Source: Voacanga thouarsii
Lineage: Eukaryota; Streptophyta; Magnoliopsida; Gentianales; Apocynaceae
Direction: 5' to 3'
Assembly: GCA_026120185.1 (NCBI GenBank)
Contig: JANUWF010001213.1
Location: 372,001 to 436,000, forward strand
DNA length: 64,000 nt
Shown piece by piece: positions 24,066-34,522 of the stretch (positions within the stretch are counted from its first letter, which is position 1; every line of letters begins with the position of its first letter). The notes under the pieces were generated by a model, which worked only from the letters and a program-made list of their open reading frames with translations, was not told the origin of the DNA and searched no databases. The position numbers and the translations under genes are program-made.

Positions 24066-25606
24066 TGATGCGTATTGATTTGGGTATAAAAAATCATATA
24101 AAAATAAGCATATTCTCAATCCAGTTTACATTAAAAAGTTAAATCCAAATTACACATATGAGCAAGTGTACTCATCATTAACATAGCATAAGGTTCAAAT
24201 GAATGTCGATCCTCAAGGAACAAGTAGATATTAATCACCTTTCTTTTATTGTTTAACCGACTCGATAAAGTGAAAAAGAAATACAATAAAATAAAATAAA
24301 ATAAAAATAAAAATATATACATGTCAAGGATGGAGAAGTATGTAACTCAAACTAGTATTTAGATAAACATGATCTTAAAGTACCCAACCATTATCATAAC
24401 TAATCATTCCCTTGGCATCATGAAGGATTAGATAGACTCACTTCTTTTTCAATCCATGAAATCACTGTCTCCTACATAAATTAGCATCACATATTCTGTC
24501 TCAACTAATTCACCCAAAAGATGCATTAAACACAATCCTTGATTAAATTTCCATATTCTGGCAAACTTAAAACATGAAATTAACCAATGAATCCATATTC
24601 TGGCAGACATCAATTAACCTTCAATTACCTAGTTTTTCATAATTGGCCTCTTTTTCAAGCAAGTTAAGAGACAACAAATATGAAACAAATGAATTGAAAC
24701 CACCATTAACCTCTTTTTCAAGCAAGCCAATGGAAAGAAACAACCAATCAATCTCATAATAGGCACAAGTAATTAATTACCAAGAATAACAATCAATTAA
24801 TTAAAAGATCAAATAACTCTAAAAACCATGAATATCTAAAACAATGTTGAATTACAGTAAAATAATCAGCAGATCATTGTCAAGAAAAGAAAACAAAGTA
24901 AAAGAAAGGACTCATAGACATGCCTCTTTCTTCTTTTTTTGAAGACCTTCTTGGCAACCCTTCTTGAATTGAAGAATTCCTCCTTTGATTTGAGTGATTT
25001 GCTATGATGATCAATGAATACTCCATTTTTCCTTTATGTTTTCCATCTATTTATAGGTTTGGGAAGTGCATAAACTCGTTGGTGCAATGTTCTTGGCCGA
25101 GTAGAAGTTGGAAGATACTTAAACTCCATAGATTACAAAAAAACCATGTAGAAAAAATTAAGCACCGCTTTAACTTCAGGGCACAGCCGATGCCGCCTTG
25201 GCTCTCGGAGCTGTTGCCAGTTGTGTTCTGTTTCTCCATTTGTTCGCTGATTTTTTTCTTGAATTCTGCACAATGTATTCCAGAATGCAGCCGACGCCGC
25301 CTTGGCTACTGGAGCCGGCGCCGGTTCCATTGTGTTCCGCTTTGTTTTACCAATTTTTTTATCACCTCAAAGTTTATGCAACCAGTGCATGGCCGGTGCC
25401 GATTCCTCTGTCCTGGCCGGCGCCGCCTCTAATCTGTTTCACGACGTTTTTAATTTGTTTTACCCCAAAAATCTAAAATAATGAACAAAATATCTTTCTA
25501 AGGTTAAAATCTCAAATATAAAGGAATATGGCTAGTTATTGAATAAAATATATCACAAAAGAACCTCAAATAACTAGGAAAAATATGACTAATTTAGCCT
25601 CTATCA
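24066..25606 (-). mobile_element. Solo LTR related to the gag-only family, inside copia C
   Basis: 1541 bp in minus orientation, TGATAGAGGC...ATACGCATCA on the element strand. It is flanked by aaaag (24061-24065) and aagag (25607-25611), and the integrase reading of the copia resumes on both sides. It shares blocks such as acacatatgagcaagtgtac, followed by tcatc, with the LTRs at 16909-18343 and 34523-36001. No internal sequence is present. The right half carries GC-rich patches (25288-25340, 25390-25432). The ORFs seen inside it are not conserved genes. Confidence 0.85.
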
Positions 25607-25611
25607 AAGAG

Positions 25612-26200
25612 TAGCATGAGATATCATGCTTCGAACCATTTCCATCACTGTCTTGTTCTTTCTCTTAGTTACTTCATTCTGCTAAGGTGTCCTTGACGTA
25701 CAGAGCTGGGATACTATCCAATAATGTACCATGTAGTCCTTGAATTCATCCAGGAGGTACTCTCCACCACAATCCAATCATAAGGTCTTGATCAATTTAC
25801 CTGTCCGACGCTCCACTTCAGCCTTAAACTCTTTGAAATTGACAAAAGAGTCAGACTTGTGTCTCATCGGGTAAATAAAACCAAACCTCGTACAATCATC
25901 TGTGAAAGTGATGAAGTACTCAAAACCCCCTCTAGTTGGTGTACACAAGGGACCACACACATCAGTGTGAACAAGACTCAATGCATCCTTGACTCTATCT
26001 GCCTTAGGGGTTAAAGACCTCTTGGTCATCTTTCCCATTAGGCGGGATTCACACTGAGGCCAATTTTCCAATCTCAATGAGCCCAAAGGCCCACCATAGA
26101 TTAACCTCTGAATCTTGGTTGAGTTGATATGACCCAACCTTAGATGTCAAAGATAAGAGTCATTGACATTGGTCTTTCTCTTCCTTGTTAAAGGTTCAGA
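25612..26200 (-). pseudogene. Copia integrase core (degenerate)
   Basis: The minus ORF 26137-25778 holds MGHINSTKIQRL (pre-integrase HHCC area), the segment DALSLVHTDVCGPLCTPTRG, FEYFITFTDDCTRFGFIY, and FKEFKAEVERRTGK. It is followed after a stop by LDCGGEYL, PQQNEVTKRKNKT and VMEMVRSMIS. The first catalytic Asp context (HTDVCGP) is kept; the second (SDRGGEY in the consensus) reads LDCGGEY; the Glu of NGVAERxNR reads NEVTKRKN, so it is lost. Integration activity would be absent. Confidence 0.8.
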
Positions 26201-26232
26201 TTAAGCGTTATTTAATTAATAGTTAATAGGGT

Positions 26233-27365
26233 TTAAGAAAAATAGATTCTCATACATGTGCCCATAGATAAAATTTCTCCATCTCTACTGATAGAAATAC
26301 CAGAATGGAAAGATATAGAATATCCTTGATTTATTAGTTTTGCAACCGAAATCAAATTCTGTTGAAATCCAGGTATATATAAAATATCATTCAAAACCTC
26401 TATTCTAGCTCTCCCACTGTAAAGGCCCAAACTTGTGCTCCATTTCCCACATGTAGTCCATGTTCTCCCTTCTGGAGCCTTCTAATCTTTCTAAACCCCT
26501 GCAAGGAGTTATAGATGTGATCAGTGGCTCATGAATCAACAATCCAAGTTGAAGTTGATCTAACCATTGATATAGACTCTAGATAGAAAACATTAACTGT
26601 GGGTTTTTTCTTGGCTTGAAGATCTGGACACTCCTTTTTCCAGTGTCAGCACTTGCTCTTGGGTTTGTCTTTAGGCTAGGTCTTGGGTTGGGCCGCTGCG
26701 TTACCCTTTTTCTTTTTGAACATTCGGGGAGGAAGAAGCATTAGCAATCATAGCATTTGATTGTGGCTTCATGACTTTTTCCGCCATCTGGAGTTCCTTC
26801 ATCAACTCAATTAAACTCATGTTTAACTTATTCATGTTGTAATTCAACTTGAACTGAGTAAAGGAACTCGGTAGAGATTCGAGAACTATGTCCACTTGGC
26901 TCTCAAGGTTAATGATAGCACCTAAGATTTCTGCCTCCTCGAAAGTAGCAATCATCTTGAGCATATGCTCTCTGACTAATGCTCCCTCAGCCATCTTAGT
27001 GTTAATGATAGTTCAAAGAGCCTCCTGCCTTGCAGGCCGGCTCTTATCCGCAAACATCATGGCTAATGATTGACTTATGTCATACGCAAAAGCCATGTGC
27101 TCGTGTTTTGACTGGAGCACATTAGACATGGAGGCCAACATGTAACAACGAGCCATCTCGTCGGCCTTCATCCATGCCTTCTCAGCCTCTCCTCCTCAGC
27201 AGTGAAACCCTCCCCGATAATAGGGCAGGTTTCGTAAAAGACATACTTATACTCTTCCACTGTGAGTATTACATCCAGGTTCCTCTTCCAGTCCACATAG
27301 TTTGGTCCCGTTAGCTTATTTTCTCATAGAATAATGGCCGATGGACTAAAAGAACCTCCCACCAT
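26233..27365 (-). pseudogene. Copia gag and protease region (degenerate)
   Basis: The gag start ATG is at 27365-27363 (minus), followed by LTGPNYVDWKRNLD, a typical copia gag start (F/LxGxNYxxWKRxL). The ORF 26994-26701 carries FEEAEILGAIINLESQVDIV, then LPSSFTQFKLNYNMNKLNMS. The zinc knuckle near 26650 is damaged, with a stop in place of one residue (C*HWKKECP). The ORF 26430-26233 holds LNDILYIPGFQQNLISVAKL, the protease to pre-integrase segment. Frame breaks separate the parts. Confidence 0.75.
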
Positions 27366-28966
27366 TTCTGAAAAATCTAAAAATAAAAGAAAAAGATTTA
27401 GTTTGTGAAAACAAAACAAATTTGTGCACTTTATCAAAACTGATAGTAATTAATTTAGCTCTTAGGAAAACTGACATAGCTTCTTGGGAAGATTAACTGT
27501 TCCCTAAGCTAAGTGTGTTAACTACCACAAATTAATTTCCCTTCTAGGTAATGATCTAGAAGATAATTCCATCGAGTGGATGGCTATTTCCTCTCATTTC
27601 CTATAGACATACCTCGCACTATAACCTCCAACGAGGGGTTGGTCAATCATAGTACGCGTCCTGGGTTATTAATTACATTCCTCCATTAGATCTAGATCCT
27701 TGTGGTATCCCCATTCTATACGAGTTCACTCCCAGGGTGACGCGAGGGGACCCACGATCTCTAATGAGGATCATAATGAAAGTCGTAGGGCCGTTGGAAT
27801 CCCTCTCCCACTTAATCTTTTAAAACAAGGGTTTTTCTGAAAAATATCCTTTTGAAAATTTCCATTAAGTTTTCCCTTAACTCAAAAATAAAATATCTAA
27901 ATCCATTAAAATCTCTATATCAAGATTTATATCCTTTGATAGATTTTACCATAAACTAATTTTATTTAAGTTAAAAAACTTAACAATTTCAAAAATTTTC
28001 CAATTAAAACTTTCTAGAGACTTTGGTCTCAAGTTTATTTGACAAAACAATTTTTCTTGAGTTAAAATAAAACAAAATGGCTTTCTATTTTAACTTACAA
28101 AAATATCTAAATCCAATATATTTTCTATGTCAAGGATTAAATCCTTTGAGAAATATCTAAGGATTAAATTTTATTCAATTTAAAAATAACCATTTAATTT
28201 GTAGAAAAATATTTTCTTTGTTAAAAATATTCCCCAAGACTTTAGTCTTTTAGAAACCGTGCACATAGGTACTTAAAAAATAAATAGGATGCTAGAAAAT
28301 AGTTGACGTTTTCATGCCTTTCTTTTTTTAAACCTAAGTGTCCAGATAGTAGAATTAAACACATTAATTAATTAATTAATGGTCTTATTTAATCTTAAAA
28401 TCCCTTACTAAAATTTTTCATACAAAAATATTCCTTAAATATTAGCTATTGCAAAAATATTACAAGGAAAAATTAAAATTTCTCCTTGGTCCGCTACACC
28501 TGCCGCACTGGATCAGGCACCTATCTGCACTGTGGTCCACTGCACCCGCCTCACAGAACCAGGACCCATGAGCAACCAGCGCGAGAGCCGGATCCCAGAC
28601 TCTAGCTGGCGCCGGTTTGGCAACCCCAGCTGGCGCCGGTTGCGGTCTGACCGAGTGATCTTCCGACAGTTTTTCTACAAATTTCATCTGTGTTTCTACG
28701 CAACTTCTGGCTACATTGGCTCTCGAATTTCAACCCAAATACAATGAAATCCGCAAAAACCAACAATCTCCTATACCGATTAACATTGGGCTTACCCAAT
28801 TTGCTAAGAAAAATAGTAAATTGCAAATCTCCTAGACCTCTATCAGAGAGGTTTAATAGAGAATCTACCCATACCAAAATAGAGAAGGATCACAGTTTAA
28901 TCACACATATGTGTCCAATTTTATTCAACTAGATACATGCTCCCTAAATTTTCGTAAAACCTTTAT
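27366..28966 (-). other. 5' leader of copia family C element
   Basis: About 1.6 kb between the PBS and gag without recognised coding domains. Most is AT-rich. A GC-rich patch at 28495-28660 contains a direct repeat, agctggcgccggtt at 28604-28617 and 28628-28641 (24-bp period). Two conceptual ORFs over this patch look like chance readings of the GC-rich sequence. Confidence 0.55.
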
Positions 28967-28978
28967 ACTTTGATACCA
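28967..28978 (-). other. Primer-binding site of copia family C (initiator tRNA-Met)
   Basis: The minus strand reads TGGTATCAAAGT two bases after the LTR end at 28981. It matches the usual plant copia PBS TGGTATCAGAGC at nine or ten of twelve positions. Confidence 0.8.
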
Positions 28979-28980
28979 AC

Positions 28981-30778
28981 TGAAGGCCTAGAAAGGCAAA
29001 CAACAGAGCATGCAGCGGAAGCGAAAACTAAAAAATTGGGAAAACTGAAGAATAGGAGAACTCCCGAACAGAGTCGGTGCTGGCTCCGGTAGCCCCAGTC
29101 GGTGCCGGTTGCACTCTGTCCAGATTTCGAGGGGAAAATTATCTAACTTTTTTTCCATGTTCTCAAAGTTGGCTAGACCGGAATGTGCGGAACTGGGGTA
29201 GGTGTGCTGGTGGAAACCTATGGTGCGATTTCTGCAAGCCTCCTACTCTGTCTTTCCATGTAGGTGAACGCCAAACTCTCAATCTTCCAGTATATGGCCT
29301 GCCTAATCTCGTTTGGTGAACAACTCACAGGGTTAAGGAACTTTTTGGAGAGAAAGTGAGAGAGGCATCGCTTTTTCACAGAGAAGAAGCAGTGAAAACC
29401 ACGTTGTATCCATTCTTCCTGTTTAACCTAAATAAAACCCTACAGTAAACTAGACTGGCCTATTGGACTCTTAGTTTAGCATTTTAGACTAAATTAGTTA
29501 TTCTAATTAGAACCAAATAAATAGCCCAACAAATAATTAATTTTCCATCCCAAATAAACTAGTCCATTTAACAAGCCTAGATTAGTTTAGTCCTAAGTTA
29601 ATCTTGAATTATTCAAACTGGGCTAAAGCCCTGAACAATTAATTAACCCATCAAACTAATTTAATTAATTCTCTCTCTCCATGGACCTTTATTTTATTCT
29701 AGCCCAATAATTAAATCATGCTACTTAAATAAAATAAATTCTATTTAATTTAATTTAAGATGAATTCCTTAACCTGTATTTAATTAAGACTCACGGTCTA
29801 TATTGGAGACCAAAAGACACGCCACATTGGCCACTAAAATGACAAAAATACCTTTGCCATATAAATAACTGTATTTTGCATTTTAAATATTTTCTAATAT
29901 CACCATAAAAAAATATTGACCCCAAGGACAATGCTGCATTAGCAAAGTCTCCGACCTACAGATGTAATGACTAAAATATCCCTTTTTATATCGCCGTACA
30001 TTTAAAGAGGAAGAAGTGTACTAACACTTCTCTAAATGACATCTACCATCCTTAAGTTTCTAATCCAATGATCCACGACTTCCTGGATTATTTCCGCTTT
30101 CCAAGGGAGCTACTCTAAAGTAAACATCCAAGTAATGTTTCCCAGGGCCTTAGATATTTAGATCTTTTAGACACCCACAAGAGGCGATATAGTATAGAAA
30201 CTATCTTGTACAAGTCTGTCTTAACTAACTAGTCACACATACCTAACATGCAAGTATATTGGTCCTACGATAGAACCTCAACTATAGTATATCAAAGTAC
30301 ATGCTTCCAACTTCGTCAGACTGCCAACTCATACTCAAGTCGTAGAGTACTAGTCCATGCTGTAGCAATAGTAGTCTAGGTTTCCACCATATAGTACTTT
30401 TAGAAACCACTACTACAAGTCATGTTCTACGTATTCAAAATATGCTTATGTCATGAAGTGAGTGGACTACTCACTGGCTAAAGGTAAGCCATTTCCTATT
30501 TGGAATTCACAACATAATAACCTAGACATGATAAGATTTTCATTCTCATCAATCAGTTAAAAATGAACGTTTATGTGTTAAGTAACCCGTGATCCATACC
30601 TTATTGTGAAAGACCTTCATTCACATGGACCACTTACTTCAACATAATGGGTCTTTTCCTAATGTAATTGTGCACAAATAAGATGTAAATTCATAAATAA
30701 TTTTTGCAAATAAATTCTTTTATTAAAACGTTAGATATTTACATCAGAAACCTAGTCTAAGAGGGCATATTCCCAATT
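28981..30778 (-). repeat. 5' LTR of copia family C element
   Basis: Plus-strand ends are tgaaggcctagaaaggc and ggcatattcccaatt. The outer end has decayed from aaca to aatt. It is 1798 bp, nearly the same length as the 3' LTR, with the PBS on its left. A GC-rich patch lies at 29066-29121. Confidence 0.88.
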
Positions 30779-30783
30779 GTTCA

Positions 30784-31621
30784 ATCACTACATCTCTTTC
30801 TGTTGTAGTCTTTATCAATGCCTCAACATAACTCACTCCAAAATCCTGAAGTATACATATAATCACCAAATGAAAAACGAAATCCTCGGAGAAAAGTCAA
30901 GAATAGACCATATCCCTCATGGACTGGATAATCAATGGGGTGAGGCGAATAAGCTGGCTATCTATCATCCTAGAGAGGGTGTACAAATTAATAAATCTAG
31001 CCTCATTTAACCCACTAGCCTAGTTAGGCATGACATTGAAAGTAAATATATAGACTAGGGATTTTACCTGGGCCTGAAGATCATTGTTAGAAAAATAACC
31101 ATAAAAAGTAACAAGTCCCTTCCTATGCATCCCTAGCCCTTGACCGATGTCAATAAAGCTCCATTAAGGATTAGAGATAATCCTCTGGTTGTGATGGTCA
31201 ATGGCTACCTAGGGGCCCTCAATGTTAAAACTAAGAAGTGGTGGCTAGTCTTGCCTTATCAAACTCATTGGGTGTCCCCATATCAATAGTAGATATAGTC
31301 TCTATGTTATTGTTTTTCTTATCTTAAATATTGGCATAAAATTCCCTGACTAGTACAGGACAATTAACCCCCTTGAAGTCTAATGATAACCTCCCATCCC
31401 AACCTCCTAAACATGGTAGATAACGGAAGAAAATTGTCAAGGGAAGGCTCGAAGTTCTTTTCCACTATGATGTTATTATTAACATGGCTTTGGTACCAAA
31501 TCTAATAGGTAGGATCAATAAGCTGGGTAGGCTATGTAGAAAATAGCTTAAAATAAGGATTAGAAAAAGATGAGGCTCTGGACCTCTTAGAATGCGTACC
31601 CATTCCTCTTGGTCTAGACAT
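30784..31621 (-). pseudogene. aORF of gag-only element, copy B, 5' part
   Basis: The start ATG is at 31621-31619 on the minus strand (MSRPRGMGTHSKRSRASSFS). Further parts are PTQLIDPT and, after a frame change, the signature LVREFYANI (31326-31352), followed by an in-frame stop. The order matches copy A. A CTAG preceded by a pyrimidine-rich stretch ends 11 bases upstream of the ATG and could be a splice acceptor. The copia at 20162-30778 cuts off the rest (19756-20161). The motif is that of the 'putative plant transposon protein' domain; its molecular role is not known to me. Confidence 0.6.
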
Positions 31622-31660
31622 AATATAATCACTAGAAAGAAAATAGTATACTAGGGGGGG

Positions 31661-31734
31661 AAGAAGAAGAAGAAGAAGAAGAAGAAGAAGAAGAAGAAGA
31701 AGAAGAAGAAGAAGAAGAAGAAGAAGAAGAAGAG
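31661..31734 (+). repeat. (AAG)n microsatellite, about 24 units
   Basis: An uninterrupted AAG run of 74 bp follows a run of seven G. On the element strand it is a (CTT)n pyrimidine tract about 40 bases upstream of the aORF start. Copy A has no such expansion at the matching place, so it grew in copy B. The polyleucine ORF reading through it is an artefact of the repeat. Confidence 0.95.
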
Positions 31735-32975
31735 CACAATTCCCAACAAAGTCACAACCCTCAACAAATCCACCATACTCAATCAATCTCACAAATTAAT
31801 AAACACCTAACTCCACAAATCTCAACACCAACTAAAATTTAGAAATACCACTCTCCTCAAAATGCCTACAAAGAAAACAAAATTCCACAATCTAACCACA
31901 ATATGAATACGAATTCTTAATATAGCAATAAGTAATTAACAATGGGGATTATGACCAACATGAGACCTATCTAAGTATTAACCATAGAGAGTATGTTAAT
32001 GTCATTAATAATAGAATTCAACACCAAATTCAATCCAAGCATAAAGAATTTCCTTTTTTTAAGAACAAAAACAATATCAAGAGAATTTTGCCAAAATAGC
32101 CATATGAAGGTCAAAGAATGAATTATGATCAAAGAAATAACTTCATAGAATATTAAACCATGATATTCCACGCACAAAGGATACACAAACTTAATTAATC
32201 CAAATCAAACAAGTAAAATAATGGAATTTCAGCCAAAAATAAAGCAAGAGTAGAAAGAAATTCAAGGTCAAAATTGAACCGTAGAAATGAAAGAAAAATC
32301 ACTTCAATTTGTTCTCTAATACATTTGAAAACATATATTGCAAAGCCTTTGAAGCAATCTTGCACTAATTAAGATGATTCAAAAGTTGGATTTTCAAGAA
32401 TTATGATTTGAATCTAGAAATTTAGTGAAAAATAAGAGATTTGATGATAAGTTTGAAGGTTAAAATCAATTTGGCGATGGTTGGTAGTAAAAAGCCGGTG
32501 ATAGGTTGAGAGAAAAGCGAAGGAATTAAATAAGATTTGAAAAAATAAGCCGACTCATCTCCTTTACAACGACTATCCCGACTCGAGCCAGTAACGGGTC
32601 TAAGTGTATGTGCTGGTTCTGGGTCCACTCGGGATATCGGCCTGAAAATTTGAAGAAAACTAGTGCTGGGTCCATGTATTTGGATCGATGCCTGGTCAGT
32701 TTTGGTTTCTTTTTTTTTTTTTTTTTTTTGCTTTTCTTTGTTTTTTTTAAAATAAAAAGTAGAATGACAAATAACCTTTAAAAAAATGAATGAATGAACT
32801 CCAAAAGATTAAAGAAGCACTAATAAACTTAAACAAGTAAATGAAATTAAAAATTGTCGAAATTAAAATATAAAAGTAAACAAATTTAATCTCCTTCCAC
32901 AATCTTGGTCTCGTGGATCACTTTCTGTTTTTCCAGGTAAAGATCTAGCTTGATGATCTCCAAGAAACTTAGTCA
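31735..32975 (-). other. Spacer between gag and aORF, copy B
   Basis: Counterpart of 14099-15289. It is AT-rich and has a poly-T run at about 32709-32729. A GC-rich patch at 32565-32705 contains ctcgagccagtaacgggtc and tgtgctggttctgggtcc. No coding domain is seen. Confidence 0.5.
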
Positions 32976-34236
32976 GTTCACCTATTTAACTCTCCAAGTT
33001 GTGGATTGTAGCCTCCAAATTTTTGGTTACTGCATCAATTCCGTGAAAACGTGTTTCTATAGAATTTACCATTTTGTTAACCAACTCCTTCATGATGGCT
33101 TTTCTTGATGGCGTATTATTAGGCAATGAAGGTTGAGTCCATTGGTTTTCACTAAAGTTCTGGGGGTTTTACCTTTGTTGGTTTTGATCCAACAGAAATT
33201 GGAATAGTTCCTCCAACCACGATTATAAGTGGCACTATAAGTATTGTTACCTTGTCTCCCATTCCCCATAAATACAGCTTGTTCTAAGGACTCTTGAGAT
33301 GAACCCATACTTTGACACTCATATTTAGGGTGCCCTTCTGCACAAAAATCACAGCTGATGTTCATAAGTCACCCTTAAGAAGAGGCAACCATTGGTTCCA
33401 TTTTCTGTGCTAGTGCCTCAACCTTAGCTTCTAAAGCAACCATGGTATCCATCTTGTGAACTTCTTGAACCCAAGCCCTAGGCTTTGGATTGCCCCAAGA
33501 GAAGTTGTTCATGGAAATATTCTCAATCAACTCATACAACTCCATCGGGGTCTTAGAATTTATTGTACTACTAGTAGATGCATCAATTAACTATTTTGAG
33601 GCAAAGTTCAATCTGTTGTGGAAAATCTACATTTATATTCCCAATTCGAACCTATGGTGAGGATATTTTCTTAGCATCTCCTTATCTTTCCCAACAATCA
33701 TACAGACTTTCAAACTCTAATTATTGGAAGGCAAACATATCAATACTATGTTTGACTGTCCTAGTTGGGGGAAAATATTTGGTTAAGAATTTTTCACCTA
33801 ACCCAGCCCAAGTGGTGATAGATCCTACTGGCAAAGATTTTAACTAAGAATTGGCTCTATCTCTAAGGGAAAAAAGAAATAATCTTCGCTTGATATCATC
33901 TTCCAATACACAATTCATTTTGAAAGTATCATAGATTTCAAGGAAACTAGTATGGTGGGCATTATGGTCTTCATCAGGTAACACATCAAATTAGACCATA
34001 TTATAGATCATTTGGATAATGTTAGGTTTTATCTCAATGTTGTTGGCATCTACCCTTAGTCTAGCCATACTCGAATTCATACTTGGGATTGCAGGTTTAG
34101 CAAAGTCACCTATAGTCCTGTCATTACCACCATTATTAGCATTGTAATTTTAGTTAACCTCCATCTCTGCTGTTGAACTAATTAGGTCAATTCTTTTCCT
34201 TTGAGCCCTCTGAATTTATGTCAATGTTCACTCGAT
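32976..34236 (-). pseudogene. gag of gag-only element, copy B (Athila-type)
   Basis: More decayed than copy A at the N-terminus, but the knuckle is intact: CDFCAEGHPKYEC (C-x2-C-x3-H-x4-C, the Athila-type spacing) in the minus ORF 33365-33090. It is followed by MGSSQESLEQAVFMGNGRQG. Core gag blocks (equivalents of FLEIYDTFKMN and LPVGSITT) are seen on the minus strand at about 33790-33960 with stops. Position and order match 15290-16659. Confidence 0.7.
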
Positions 34237-34497
34237 CTCTGGATTAAAGTCCACTATGTTTCTTGTGATTTGTCGAGTAATAAACTAAGAATTAACACTA
34301 AAAAGAATAAGAAAATGAGATTTTGGAATTTACACATATACAAGTAAAAACAATTAGTCCACAAAGGCAACAATTAGTATAGTACATCATGTATAACACA
34401 AACAACAAGATATGGTACCTATTTACACAAAGAACATACATACATATTTATATATAAATATGGTTAAATCAATGAGATCCAAGCTTTCATGATATTG

Positions 34498-34516
34498 TTT
34501 CCTGGCAACGGCAGCA
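34498..34516 (-). other. Primer-binding site, copy B (tRNA-Asp)
   Basis: The plus strand reads gtttcctggcaacggcagc, close to the tRNA-Asp 3' end TCCCCGGCAACGGCGCC. It lies next to the LTR at 34523. Confidence 0.75.
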
Positions 34517-34522
34517 AAAACT

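Larger units (their letters stand above)
20162..30778 (-). mobile_element. Complete Ty1/copia element (family C), minus strand
   Basis: Two LTRs of 1797-1798 bp (20162-21958 and 28981-30778) enclose gag and pol remnants in minus orientation, with a PPT next to the left LTR and a Met-type PBS next to the right one. The flanks tttca (20157-20161) and gttca (30779-30783) form a 4/5 TSD, and the split aORF of the gag-only element joins across it. Internal ORFs carry many stops, and the two LTRs differ visibly, so it is an old defective copy. A solo LTR interrupts its integrase (24066-25606). Confidence 0.9.

Noticed and set aside
25004..25476. Overlapping ORFs (142, 92, 65 and 62 codons) in the GC-rich part of a solo LTR
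   Set aside because: They overlap on both strands inside an LTR with no family motif; open frames are expected where GC is locally high.
28460..28932. ORFs on both strands in the copia leader
   Set aside because: They read the GC-rich repeat patch and LTR-proximal leader; no conserved domain.
31532..31792. Minus-strand ORF with a long leucine run
   Set aside because: The leucines come from reading the (AAG)n microsatellite on the other strand; only its 3' part (MSRPRG...) is the real aORF start.
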